64,000 nucleotides of DNA. Source: Cenococcum geophilum 1.58. Its lineage: Eukaryota > Ascomycota > Dothideomycetes > Gloniales > Gloniaceae. Made by a program: the position numbers and the translations under genes. Shown piece after piece: positions 48,760-60,237 of the stretch. Numbering within the stretch: position 1 is the stretch's first letter; every line of letters begins with the position of its first letter. The notes below the pieces were generated by a model that had not been told where the DNA came from, did no database searches, and worked only from the letters and a program-made list of their open reading frames with translations. The stretch lies in NCBI GenBank assembly GCA_001692895.1, contig KV748180.1, positions 738,195-802,194 of the forward strand, given 5' to 3'.

Positions 48760-51561
48760 GTAGTAGATTCTTTGATTAACGTCTGATACGGATCCTATCT
48801 AGGCCTACGTAGACTACTCCGTATATAAGGGGAAAGTAATATTAATAGGAAAAACCCCTTGCTATTAGGGGGGAGGAAAAACCCTATAAGCCACCTTAGT
48901 AGGATAAAAAACCCCGAATTGCCATGCCTGTACGTAGCAGCGGCCCTATAGGCCTACAGCTACGTCCTCCTCCTTAGATGTTTTGAACTCCTTAGGAACC
49001 ACTACTTCCTTCTCTAGCTTATCTAAAGCTAGGGTTTACTACGTCCTAGCTAGGCCTTGCCGTTTAATTGCTGTATACTTGTAGTTGTATCCTATATCTT
49101 AACTACCCCCTATATGCCATCTCTTATTAACCATTGCTATTACTATATACGCTATGCCTCCCCCCCCCTAAGGCCTATTAAAGGCGTAAGGGGGATTTAT
49201 CTGTTCTACTATCCTAATACTAAAAACAAAAGCGGGATGTATGTGTGTATATCTGAGTATCTTTTGTGCCTAGGCCCTAGTTACTAGGCCCTCTCTAAGG
49301 GCACTACTCCGTTAAGAGGAGATAAGGAAAACCGTATGGGGTTATCCGGCTGCTAGTTTTAGTAATATTACGGCAGTACGGCGAGTAACCGCATGCTCCG
49401 CGGGCGATTGCCCTAGGGGTTAAAAGGGGCCGTATATTTACTCGTTTGTTCGTTTATTTATATTTATTTGTTTATTAATATAAGGTCGTCAATGCTTTCT
49501 ACTAAGGGTCGGGGGATGTTATCAAATACTATGCATCCATGTTGGATCGTATAGGTGCCCTAGATAGGAGAATAGCGTAGTAGTCGTCGTATATAGAGAG
49601 CCAATAGTAGTGTTCTTTAAGATCTCACTATCCGAAAATTTTTCACTACCGCCCTTAACGCCTATAACCACCACTAGGTCCTATCCGCACGCTATATAAC
49701 GTCTCTGCATTAGCTCTAGATCTAATAGGTAGTTATATATTAGCTAGTAGTATAGTAGAGTTTAATATACCTACTTATTTAGGCCTCTACCTCAGTTTTC
49801 TAGTGCTTTGGTCCTAAACTATAAGTAGTTAGCTGCTACTACTAATTGCGGGGAATTTCACTAGTTCTTTGGGATATTTTATAACGGTATTACCCGAGTA
49901 CTAGTCTACCCCCCAGTAGTCTGTATAAGAGTTTCCTCCTAAAGTTGGTACACTTTTATACGGCTTAGGAGCCTTCTATAGCCTCTAGTTTTACGCCTTT
50001 TTTATTATTTCCGCTGGCGTGGGTATAAGCTACTATTTCTAGGGGTCGCAACTCCTATCTTCGCGCCTACTAATATAATCCTATAGAGGCGTTGTAGCTG
50101 CATCCTATAATATAGTTAGGTATACCTTCTATAGACAAGGCCGAGCCACTGCCTCTCCCGCCTAAGTAACTCCTATTTGCTCCTTAAGTATATCTTACTA
50201 GTAAGCTACTCTAGAGGCGAACGGTTTTGTCTGTTAATATACTAATACGCATATCCATTCTCTTAAGCTACGTAGTAGTCTCTCCGGCTAGGGTATAATT
50301 CTACCTACCTACTAAGTGCACTAAAGGTTAGAGCCTAGTTGAGGGATAAGGTCCTTAGAGCCAGTAATAGCTACTATATACTACGCCCTATAGGAAGCCA
50401 GTAGTAATATAGGGGCGCAACACCCTATATACTACTAGTTCCCGTTTCGCGTTACCTATAAGAGTCTCCTTATAATAGGCTAACCGTGTTTTATAGGAGG
50501 GGGGCTATAGAGACTAGGTCCCGTACTAGGCGACCTACTCTCCCCCCTTCTACTAACTAAGCTTGTGTTCCCCCTTTTTATAAGCTGGCCTATATCTCTA
50601 ACTATTAAGTCCTTATCTAACTGGCCTATGTTTCCCCTACAGCCTCCCCTATATATATATATTAGGTTATATGCACCACGCCTATTAAGACCCTCTTATA
50701 AGTCGCCTTATATATATACGTATTAGGTTACGTACACTACGCCTATTAAGACCCTCCTATAAGTCGCCTATAAGTCGACCGTAAGGCAACTATAAGTTAA
50801 CTATAAGTCGGACGCCATAGGGCCGTTAAAGCTGGCCTATATTTCCGCTGCCTAGAACTTTACCCGTATTTCTACCTCGTTAAGCCGTCTAGTCGCCGTT
50901 GCGTTACCGTCACGTCGCCGTTACGTCGCTATCGCTATATTAGGTCGCGCGCACTACGCCTATTAAGACCCTCTTCTAAGTTACTTAGGTGTAACCGGAT
51001 ACCAGATAAGCCCTCGTAGAGGGGCCTTAATAAGTTCTCTAGGTAGGGCCTTAATAAGTTCTTTATGGTAGCCTTAGGGCCTTAATAAGTTTTGTATAAA
51101 GTATCTGCGACGCGTTAACCTTAACAAGTTCTTATAAAAAGAGAATCCCTACGCCCTTATCGCGTATACTTTACGATCTTAGAGCTAGTGCAAGCCTAAG
51201 GGTATCCTATTATACGCCTAGGACGCGTCTACGTTGACTAGCTAGATAAGGCTAGTTTCGGGCCTAGCTGCAAGCTAGGTAGTTATATATCGGGCGGTTT
51301 TCGTATCCCAGTTTTCCTTAATAGGCCTCCCTAGATGGTAGAATAGGAGCTCTAAGCGGAGGCAGTAAGGCTCCTAGTGTTATTAAGGGCGATGCTTTGC
51401 ACGCGTCGCGGGCTCATTACTATAGAGTCGAGCGATAGCGCTGCACGCGCTGCGACGGCTCTCTACCATCGCCTCTGCACTTGGCCATTAAGAGGAATAG
51501 GATTCCAGATGATGTTTCCACCCATGGCGACGTGGACGCGTGCAGTAGGGCTTCGCGGGCA
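48760..51561 (-). mobile_element. LINE-type insertion B (3' end at left)
   Basis: It is bounded on both sides by gggggtataatta (48,747-48,759 and 51,562-51,574). Its left 0.95 kb is the reverse complement of the insertion at 5588-6612, including the 3' tail, and similarity stops near 49,690. The remainder (49,700-51,561) shows no certain frame. It has repeated blocks at about 50,660, 50,720 and 50,935 ('cgcctattaagaccctc') and an unmutated GC-rich stretch at 51,380-51,560. It may be one element or several joined pieces. Confidence 0.65.
50640..51100. repeat. interspersed short repeats within LINE insertion B
   Basis: Three copies of 'ctacgcctattaagaccctc' with flanking 'aagtcgcc' words (about 50,680, 50,735 and 50,955). 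They are followed by three 'gggccttaataagttct' copies (about 51,020-51,085). Confidence 0.6.
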
Positions 51562-51574
51562 GGGGGTATAATTA

Positions 51575-52233
51575 TAATAATAATTTATTGCTTAACGTCC
51601 GATTTGGATCCCTATTGGGCCCACGCGGACTACTTCTTATTTACATATAGGGAGAAAACTCAACTTAAGAAAGACTTAACTTGAGAAAACCCTATGATCT
51701 ATCTTCCTACCTTTTGGAACTCGCCTACAAGGCGCCTACGAGGCGCCTGTAAGTCACCTATAGTGCTCCTACTACCTTACTTTTTGACCTCCTTAGGAAC
51801 TACTGCTGCCGTAACAAGCCTACGGACGCGCTAGTATCGCATACTTTACTCTACTACTATAGAGTTATTAGGGGGCGCCCGTTGCTCGCCCCCCCCCCCC
51901 CCCCCCCGCCCTCTATTGTCATTTCCTTTACAACCCGGAACTGGTTTAGTACATTTTGGCTAATAAGCCACTGGGTAGCCGCCTTAAGGCCTTTTTGTGT
52001 CGAGAGCAGTGTCTTATAGTTCTCTGTGCCAGCTACTAAGAGCATTACTTCTCGGTTAGTGCGTAAGGGGCATAGCAGTATTACGTGTTTTGGTGTCTGT
52101 CTTGGCCAGCTACATTCGCATCTTGGGCTGCCTACTGGGACACCCACCCAGTAGAGCCAGTCTTTTAGTCCTATTATTCCTGTTCTTAAGAGTGTTGCCA
52201 TTATATTTTCTGCCTTCGTTAGGCCTTCTCGGA
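51575..52233 (-). mobile_element. LINE insertion C (Tad1-like), 5'-truncated
   Basis: It is flanked by gggggtataatta (51,562-51,574 and 52,234-52,246) with an ATA/TTA-repeat tail at its left (3') end. The 3' end matches 21511-21673 and, more distantly, the family A and B tails. It contains the C-terminal coding end described at 51,857-52,201. Confidence 0.85.
51857..52201 (-). pseudogene. C-terminal end of a LINE ORF2 (post-RNase H zinc-knuckle region)
   Basis: 114 stop-free codons. The segment CECSWPRQTPKHVILLC has the CxC...H...C spacing found after RNase H in Tad1/Jockey-type LINEs of fungi, followed by helical sequence. A 19-bp C run (51,889-51,907) encodes a poly-Gly stretch near the end. 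The upstream polymerase is missing, so this is a remnant of a 5'-truncated copy. It is largely free of RIP. Confidence 0.75.
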
Positions 52234-54539
52234 GGGGGTATAATTATTTTTAGGTTTTTATAACTTCTACTAACGCTTTATTAAGAACTATAGTAGGATT
52301 ACCTAGCCTCTTAACTATCTTACTAGAAAAAACCAGCCCTTTTACTTTAACGCTATATATAGGCAGGCCTTTAATAAGCTTAAGAATCGGCTAGTATTGG
52401 CTCCCCTACTTACCCATTTTAACCTAAAACGGCCCTTAATACTAAAAACTAATGCCTTAAATAGCGTAATAGCTAGTATTTTTTCCTAAAAGTAACTAGA
52501 TGGAGAATAGCACCCTATTATATACTATTTAAAAACTATAATAAATGCTAAGCTAAACTACTATATCTATAATAAAGAAATGCTAGCTATTATCTTTAAC
52601 TTTTAGCACTAGCATATATAGCTAGAGGGGACCCCTAAACCGATTAAGGTAGTTTTAGATTATAAGGCCCTAGAATACTTTATAATAACTAAGGCCCTTA
52701 TAGCCTAGTAGGCACGCTAGGTAAATACCCTATCTTAGTTTAACTTCTTAATTATATATAGACTAGGCGCTATAAACCGTGCAGACGCTTTTATAAGGCG
52801 TAAGTAAGACTTAAATAACTAAATAGCTGTAAAGATCTTATTATAGACCTAGACGCTACTATAACTAAAATACCTTAACCCCTAAATATAAGCAGAACTA
52901 AGTATAAACTCCTTAGGCGCTAAAATATATTCTATTAACTCCTCTAAACTTAATCTTATTAATAAACTACTATAGGCTAACTAAATAACCCCCTCTTTAT
53001 AGGAGTACTGTAAAAAGGTAAAGAATGTTACTAGCCTATAGTCCCTTAAAAATAGACTACTTAAGTACTAGAAATGGCTAGTAGTAGCTAAAAAACAGAA
53101 CTTATAGACTCGGCTTATTGCTAAAGCTTATACCTAGATCTTTACGGTCTACCCTAGAAAAAATAAAACCTATAAAATTATTAGTAACCGCTACTACTAG
53201 CCCGGAATAGTTATAAATATTAACCGTTATATATAGAACTATAACAGCTACTATAGATCTATAATCCTATAAGATAAAACCCTAAGACTAGTAAAACTAC
53301 TTCTAATACTAAAACGCCCCTAGTAATATATCTTTATAGACTTTTATAAGCTACCTATAGACCGTAACAGATACGATATAGTTATAATTTTAGTTAACCG
53401 CTTTAGCAAGCGCCCGTTCTTAATCCTATATTATAAAAATATTAATACTAAAGAAGCGGCCTAACTATATATTTACTACGTCTATTAAATCTATAGACTA
53501 TTAAATACTATTATATCCGATCGCGGGCCGCAATTTATATTAGCTTTCTAGAATAAGTTCACCTAAATCTTAGGTATTAAGCTAAAGCTTTCTACCGCAT
53601 ACCACCCCTAAATAGATAGTTAGACGGAAATTGTAAATTAATACTTAGATTAAAGACTTTGGCCCTTTATTAACTACTTCTAAAATAACTAGGCTAAACT
53701 ACTACCCCTAATAAACTATACCCAAGCAACCCTACCCTACAACTCTATAGGATTTGCCCCTATTTAACTGGAAATAGGTTACTTACCCTATATAAGCTTT
53801 AGCTAGGAAAGACTAAAAGGACCCTAGACTATATACGAAAAACTATCTTATAAGGAAGCACGGTAGTACGCTAAGCGCTTAAAAGAAGCCTAGATAGTAG
53901 CCCATATAAATCTAGAAAAGGCCTAGAAATTAATATAATAATAGGTAAATAAGTATAGGCGAGAGCCTAACTTTGCTGTAGAAGATATGGTCTAGGTTAT
54001 AATAAAAAACTAAAAGATAAAATAACCTAGCCGTAAGCTAGACTATTAGATAGCAGGACTATATAAGGTTTTTAAAAAAAATAGGCAATGCGTATAAAGT
54101 AAAGCTCCTAAATTTAATTAAAGTTTACCTTATTTTCTCTCTGGATAAACTACGGAAAGCTATAAATAACCTATTACCTAGATAAAAGAATAAACCTCCC
54201 CTACTAATCTAAGTTAATGGTAACAATAAATAGGAAATTAAAGAAATACTGGCCTATAAGCTTATAAGGGGAACGTTAAAATATTATATTAGTTAGAAAG
54301 GGTACGACTTAGACCCCACTTAGTACCCTATATAAAACTTTATAGGTAGTCCCTATAAGCTTTAGAAGTTTTATAATTGTTACCCTAATAAACCTAAACC
54401 CCTAAAATACCTTAACAAGTAAATAGAGTACTAGAATAGCGAAGATGATAAGCTGCCTATTAAGCATAAAGATAAGAATACCCTATGGACTTAATACGGA
54501 CGTATAAAGCCTAAGGGCAGGCTCCTCCAGAGGGGGGGG
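52234..54539 (+). pseudogene. Gypsy-3 pol: RT end, RNase H, integrase and chromodomain
   Basis: The frame resumes with FLGFYNFY (52,247) and passes RNase H (YNKEMLAIIFNFQHQHI-like, about 52,570). An integrase zinc region lies at about 53,130-53,290. The integrase core has IFIDFYKLPIDRNRYD (about 53,330) and TIISDRGPQFILAF (about 53,508), with STAYHPQIDSQTEIVNQYL (about 53,595). A chromodomain lies at about 54,225-54,420 (EILAYKL..., LKYYIS.KGYDLDPTQY). RIP-type stops interrupt it throughout. Confidence 0.9.
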
Positions 54540-54799
54540 TAACGTTACGGCGCTAGTGGAAACTGGTGGGTTATGGCTGGTGAATATCGGTGGATTATGG
54601 CGGACAGTCGCAGACAGTTTCACACAGTTCCAGACAGTTGCCGTCACGTGACCAGAGGATTGTATATAACGTCGAGCGGCGCCGCCCTCCGTCTCCTTTC
54701 CTTTCTCTAGCTTTAGATCCTCGTTTATAGACTACCAATCGTACAGGCTTGCGCGTCCCTCTTGCCGTGCTCGTGCCTCGATTGACTGAGTCGCTAACA
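54540..54799 (+). repeat. Gypsy-3 3' LTR, nearly unmutated
   Basis: 260 bp, homologous to 22962-23208. It keeps CpG- and CpA-rich sequence such as gtcgagcggcgccgccctcc, where the 5' copy has RIP transitions. It also carries an extra short duplication (gctggtgaatatcggtgg) near its start. It marks the right edge of the RIP-affected island. Confidence 0.92.
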
Positions 54800-55890
54800 G
54801 TGACACCAAATATACTACTTGCCGTTCCTTCCTTAACGCATCAGTTCCATTTGGGTTAATTAAGGATATTATCTAAGGCAGGTATACGGATAGGGAAGAA
54901 TCGTTCTATATTAGTTAGCGAGGAACAACACTAAAAGGGTAAATGGTAATACTAAGGGGAGGGTAAAAAAGGCGACGGTATGGACAATAGCGGCGGTAAG
55001 GGCTAAGGTATAACTAAAAGTTCTAGATTTGGTGACTGATACTAGCTATTAAGAACGCTAAGCCATTGTGGAAACCCCCGATTGGCTAATCTTACGTACT
55101 AACGATATAATGTCCCTTCCTCCCTCCCGATTGGGTATAGGGTTTGGAGCTCCAAGAGCTCCACTACCTTAGATCCACTCCAGGGCAAGCCCCTGTCCAT
55201 CCTAGAGCTCCATATTGCTCCAGTCCAAAAAGATCACTGTATGTACGCATATTAATTACCGATTACCAGCATATCGTCCTTGAAAACAGATTGCTTCAGT
55301 GTTGCAAACATCTATGCAGACTGTCTATTTTGGTGCTACAGCCTTGATGGCTTGAGTGCTGATAGAGGCTGTGTACACTCAATGACTAATTTCGTTCATG
55401 AATTGGATGCCTGACATGCTATTTTCATACACGAGTAGACCGGATGAGAAGCCACCCTTAGATCACCTCCACGCCACGTATCCCCCAGTCGGCCATATCT
55501 CCCTGTTGTGTCTCACCTACTTTAGCAATGGACCTAAATTCTTTGTGGCACATGGAGCTCTTCTGTGATATTCAGTATGGGATAGGATGGACGTCTATAT
55601 TGAACTGGCGGCGAAGCTGCATTGCTACGGAAGATGACTAGCTATATACGCAAGTAGTGTGCAACACCCTCTAGGGCAATTCACCGCTTATACGGAGACC
55701 CCCCACGAAGAGAGTACTCGGCCAATAGAGCTCCGAGGTGAATAGCCAAGCTGCCTTATTCGTTGACAGTCTTTCCGAAGGCAAAAAATGAAAAGGTAAA
55801 CAGATATTCACTGTGTGGCTAGGAGGCCCAAAAGAATAATGTGATAAATAGTTTTGTCACTTCTACATTATAATGCTATGCTCGTCTGTG

Positions 55891-56048
55891 GAGCTTTAAG
55901 GTGAAGGGAAGACAAAAACATCTAACACGCCGCGCCACCGTCGCTATGCAAATGCTGAGAATAGCCCATGAGCTTTAAGGTGAAGGGAAGACAAAAACAT
56001 CTAACACGCCGCGCCACCGTCGCTATGCAAATGCTGAGAATAGCCCAT
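55891..56048. repeat. exact 79-bp tandem duplication
   Basis: The unit starting gagctttaaggtgaaggg and ending atagcccat occurs at 55,891-55,969 and again, without a mismatch seen, at 55,970-56,048. Confidence 0.95.
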
Positions 56049-56312
56049 GGGTATTGTAACTGGAGTAAAGGAGATTAATGGTGAGATAAAGTAGTAAATA
56101 AGTAAACCAACGCCTCTTAAATCCTGGGGAATATGCCCTTGTATTATCGGACATTCACTGTTACTGGCCCCTATCAACACGTCAGCTTTCCGTACACACG
56201 TCAGCCCCTTAGGTATATATACCTTAGGAAGCACTCGGTTCCAGAGACTCAACACTCAATTCACTGCCCTCTACTTGCGACATCTTGTTTGTAGTTTAAC
56301 ATACTTTTTGCC

Positions 56313-56401
56313 TCTTTCACCGACGGAAGGTTTTTCTTCGAAGGTAGAGTCATGAAACATCTTTCACCGACGGAAGGTTTTTCTTCGAAGGTAGAGTCAT
56401 G
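56313..56401. repeat. 42-bp direct repeat with 47-bp period
   Basis: tctttcaccgacggaaggtt and what follows occur at 56,313-56,354 and 56,360-56,401. The right copy ends at the base next to the stop codon of the minus-strand regulator gene, so the repeat lies in its 3' UTR. Confidence 0.93.
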
Positions 56402-58383
56402 TCAGCCCAGGCACAAGAGGCGATTGGTGAGTAGGATGTTGATGCTGTTTTTGGGCTTCAGCATCTCGTCCCACCAGCCATTATGGCGGTGCGACTGCGC
56501 GTCTTGGCTTGCAAGCCAAATGCGCAGGCTGGAGATGCGTTGAAGAACTGCAGGGAGGGTCTAGAGAGGAGAAGAGTCAGCTTTTGAGCTTGTAATTCTG
56601 ACTTCTACTAACAGATTTGTCTCTTTCTCTGATGGACACAACACGCTGGTATAGAATGTCGCGTTTATCGACGTTTGCCGTCACTGCGGCCACAAAAAAA
56701 GGCCAGATAGGGTAGATTGCGGTGTAGAGAGAGCCCTTGACGGGGAGGGAGACAATCAGAGACGTGAGAGCGTTGGATAGCTCTACAATAGCGGGGTGGA
56801 AGCGTGTAAATCTAACCTATTCCGTTAGATATTTGCTGACCTCTTTTCAACATGCAGTAAATCACGTTGTCCACTTACCCGTATAACCGGCACCTGAGGT
56901 ATATCAGCGTGGCAAGCCGGTAAGTTTCTGCAGTGGCGAGGACAATTTCTAGTGTTTCTCCTGACACTTCCGTCGACCACTGTCGTAGGCTCTGTAATTG
57001 CGACTCGTGAAGTTGCGCATACATATGTCTGTGTGCTCCGATAGAGCTTTTATTGTCGGAAGCAAGTGAAGTGATGCATGATATCAAGAAGAGAAGTTGT
57101 GGCGAGACCCCAAGGACTCCACAGATGCGCTGCGACTCACTCTGCGGCATACTGTCATACCAGTCTGTGGTATCTAGCAAGCGTAGCTGGGTATTCTGTA
57201 ATTTGGAGGCCGTTTGCGCGGTTCTTGCGAGAACCAGTTGGTATCTAATAAACAGCGCCGGATCGGAATGATGGTCAAAGTACCCTGCTGGTATTGTATC
57301 AAAGATATTGGCGTGGCATGACCAACATAGGCTTGATTCGTCTGTGTTGTTGACCGCATCATGGTGCATCAAAAGCATGCTTGTGGCCAGGCCAGCGTCA
57401 AAAGCTTCCCCATTGCTAATCTGACATGCCAGCGCCTGGAGTGCTTGAGCCATGTAGTATAGATCGGCTTGTTGGTATCTTTCTTTTTCCAAATGCAAAT
57501 AATCTCCGATGTACGAGGCGCTCAAACTAAGGAGCGCAAATCGGGTACTTTGGCATACGTCTGCAACTCTTAGGAGGGATAGGTACGTATTCGAATTTTT
57601 CACTAGCGTCCGTCCTGGGCAGATCCCATTGATATCTGCGGAAACTCAGCTGGGGCAAGATGAAGTGTGGCGTAGCCACTTACAAAACTCAATGAGCAAA
57701 TGTTCCATATCGGTCTTCCATAGGTTCCCTGAGCAGCTTGGCAAGTATTTAATCAAACCATTGTCAGACTCCGAGTGATCTACGGCACTGTTGACTGGCT
57801 CTCCCGAAGGCATCGATGGGATTGGAGTAAATGGACTTCTCGATGAGCTTCTAATGGCCTCCATATCTACTTGTGGCGATTCCTCTACAAACATTAGTGC
57901 CCATATTCGCAATACGGGTGATTAACTTAATGGCCAACCTTTAATACCTGTTCCATCAGAAAGTTCACATAAGAACTCTTGGCAGGCGTCCGACTTCGAT
58001 TTTTGTATGTGCCTGATGCGCTGCACAATGACTGTCACAGCCCGCGAATCCCGGATCAAGGAGAGGTAAGGCGGTTTTTGTCGTAGCACACTCTTGAACT
58101 TCTCAAATTGCTTCCCATTAAGCTCGCCTAATCTCCAGTATAACTGTCCGAGGACTTCGAGGAGGATAACGCCCGGCCCTTCAGTGATCATCCATTGCCG
58201 CATCACCAATAAATTGCGACGGCTGTTCCTCTGATTTGCTTCGGTAGGCAAATCAACAACTCTAGCCAACAAGCGGTCAATATGCGTGCAGTCTAAACAA
58301 TCGTAATCTGGTGACATGGAAAGATGCTGTAAAGCGTCGTTTGCGGCTTCCAATGCCTTGATGAGCCTTCGGTCCGTATCCAT
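56402..58383 (-). CDS. fungal-specific transcription factor domain protein (PF11951-like), five exons
   Basis: Proposed structure: complement of join(56402..56560, 56613..56811, 56879..57602, 57684..57884, 57948..58383), 572 codons. All four introns are GT-AG, 52-81 bp, and keep phase. ATG sits in a strong context (ccaccATGG). From about residue 200 the protein reads like Fungal_trans_2 regulators: LLIEFLKNSNTY, RFALLSLSASYIGDYL, ALQALACQISNG, TYRLATLIYLRCRLYG, RFHPAIVELSNALTSLIVSL, GSLYTAIYPIWPFFVAA, and a C-terminal WWDEMLKPKNSINILL. This domain is found in C6 zinc regulators, often of metabolite clusters. No Cys6 zinc cluster is visible in the first 145 residues or just upstream, so DNA binding is unproven. 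The N-terminal exon is of unknown type. Introns are my prediction. Confidence 0.75.
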
Positions 58384-59439
58384 GGTGGTGGGCTCAAAAC
58401 GATAGGGAAGCTGTTTTTATCCGGCTCCCTGAAGGGTTTGTTCTGGAAATAATTCAAATGCGGGAGATCGCTGTGGCACGGATCGGCTTCCGCGGTCTGT
58501 ATGTTGCGCCTTTTTCTAAAGCCTGGAGAAGGCAGGTCTATCCCTGCAACAGACAAAATAGCAATCAGGCATTCCACAAGGTGAATGAAATTAAGAGTTT
58601 CTTGGTATCAGGCTCGGTAAATGAGTTTGAGATGCAAGGGACTTATATGTATGTCCTATTTGGCTTCGCCAAAAGGACCGGTTCTTTTGGGCTAATTGGG
58701 AAATCAATAACTCTACACCTCATTCGCCGGAATAGAAATAGCTTATTCTGACACGAGGGCAATTTACTTATAAACTGCCAAGGCCCCGAGCGGAATGCCA
58801 AAACTTGGGAAAAAGATGCACTCCAAACAAATCGTCCCAACACCCCCAACGAGTCGATAACGCATCGCAGCTGAACATACGCGAAGAAGTGTGTTTATCT
58901 CTTGACCCGTTAATTCGCGTCCAGCAGTTATCGATAAGAACTAGCCAATCAATCGAGCAGAATTTAACGCCTGTGCTGAGGAATATAAAGCCTTTGATTT
59001 TATAGTAGTTTGATATACACGCCTAATTTTGGGAGTTAAGTCGCTCAATATGAGTGCCTAATAGTAGGCTAAACAAGATCTATATCGATTCTGACACGAT
59101 TAGAAGGCATTATGATAGGTAATTAATTAATGGAATCTATATAGGTGCATGCGCTGTTTTGAAACTGGTGTTCGCACACGGATCTCTCCTCGTTGGACCC
59201 TGGTCGGGTCAAGGGATAAGTTAAGCGCATGCAGTTGCATGTTTCCAAATCATTGCCGTGGTGGCTAATTAAGGCTAATCTGCAGGTTATCCAAAATACC
59301 TCAAGAACAGTAGAAAGTAACGTGATTGTGTGGTTGAGCTGTAAATAAGATGAAACCTTTGCCACTTCTTTTGTCAACGGCGTGCCTCCTAGCAGATATA
59401 AGTGGAATACCAAGCGGCTTGCAATACAATAGTCTAAGT

Positions 59440-59528
59440 GCCCTCCCTGCTAGTGAGTTTTCAAAATAAGCGAACACTTGCAAAATGGTTGGGCTGTATT
59501 ATTCTGCTAGCATACTAGCAGGGAGGGC
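59440..59528. repeat. 15-bp perfect inverted repeat pair
   Basis: gccctccctgctagt (59,440-59,454) is inverted at 59,514-59,528, with a 59-base loop. The size fits a tiny MITE, but no target duplication is clear. Confidence 0.6.
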
Positions 59529-59578
59529 GTCTGCCCCGTTCGTGTTACCCCCTTGTATTAATGACGTGAGCCTATCTA

Positions 59579-59725
59579 TACACCATCTCGTCAATTCCGG
59601 TGGTTAGCGCAGCCACGTCTGCACGGCCTTTTTGTAGGGGAAGTTTTGGTATTTTTGCTGTTTAAGGGAAAGTAAGGCCGTGCAGACGTGGCTGCGCTAA
59701 CCGCCGGAATTGACGAGATGGTGTA
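59579..59725. mobile_element. hairpin MITE with about 50-bp terminal inverted repeats and TA flanks
   Basis: The arms start caccatctcgtcaattccgg and pair with one mismatch (59,581-59,630 with 59,674-59,723). The loop is 43 bp, and TA lies at both ends (59,579-59,580, 59,724-59,725). Near-identity of the arms suggests a recent insertion. It is not related in sequence to the fold-back element at 19,800. Confidence 0.8.
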
Positions 59726-60237
59726 GAGCAGGGCGCGGGCTCGGGAGTAGGGCTAGGTAATTACCGCGGCACGTTTTCTCGGCACCGTCGACCTCGCCGG
59801 AAGCACTAAGTCAGTGTACATCCGGCATCCGGTCTTCAAGGGCCTCCGATTAACGGCCGTAGATCGTAATTTCAAACGCGACCTTTTGGAACTGAATTAA
59901 TTATGTCATTCTCGAGCAATTATGAGGATCACTAATTTTTTCTGCCCTTGGCTGAGAATCATATTTCCTGGTACCTGTCTCACTCAGCTCGCCCGCTGAG
60001 CCCCTGCTGAGCCTTGCTGAGCCCTGCCGAACCCAAAGCTCTCGGATTTGGAATTCCATGAAACGCTACCGTCTGCGGTAAAGCCACCTCTAGCCTCGTC
60101 CATTGCTTACGGTAGCTCTTACGATAACGATGATGGTAGAAGCAGGGCGGTTTTTCCGCGTTTAAATAGTTAACGTACTGCATCACTTAGCTATTCTCTA
60201 GTATTGTACCTATTCAGTTGGATGAGGAATAGCCGTC

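Larger units (their letters stand above)
22962..54799 (+). mobile_element. Gypsy-3, Ty3/gypsy chromovirus expanded to about 32 kb by nested insertions
   Basis: The 5' LTR (22962-23208), gag, protease, reverse transcriptase/RNase H, integrase, chromodomain and 3' LTR (54540-54799) occur in order on the plus strand. Two large insertions interrupt them: Copia-1 (24847-47238) and a LINE pair (48760-52233). Removing them leaves about 6.6 kb, a normal length for the family. A purine tract (gagggggggg) precedes the 3' LTR. No matching target duplication was found at the outer ends (gggcg versus gtgac). Confidence 0.9.
54800..56401. other. intergenic, ordinary base composition
   Basis: No gene could be supported; short open frames at 55,144 and 56,001 lack any family feature. 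It contains two local duplications (55,891-56,048 and 56,313-56,401). Confidence 0.6.
58384..60237. other. intergenic region between divergent genes
   Basis: It holds the putative promoters of the minus-strand regulator and the plus-strand thioesterase-like gene. No additional gene could be supported. It contains two inverted-repeat structures (59,440-59,528 and 59,579-59,725) and a short 'ctgagcc' repeat at about 59,995-60,030. Confidence 0.6.

Noticed and set aside
22957..54804. Target-site duplication for Gypsy-3
   Set aside because: The flanking pentamers gggcg and gtgac do not match even allowing RIP transitions.
55144..56255. Small open frames at 55,144-55,347 and 56,001-56,255
   Set aside because: No homology or intron signals recognised; the second begins inside the 79-bp tandem duplication.
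58293..58577. A 94-codon minus-strand frame overlapping the regulator's first exon
   Set aside because: It is in another frame relative to the predicted CDS, extends into the likely 5' UTR, and shows no zinc-cluster cysteines.
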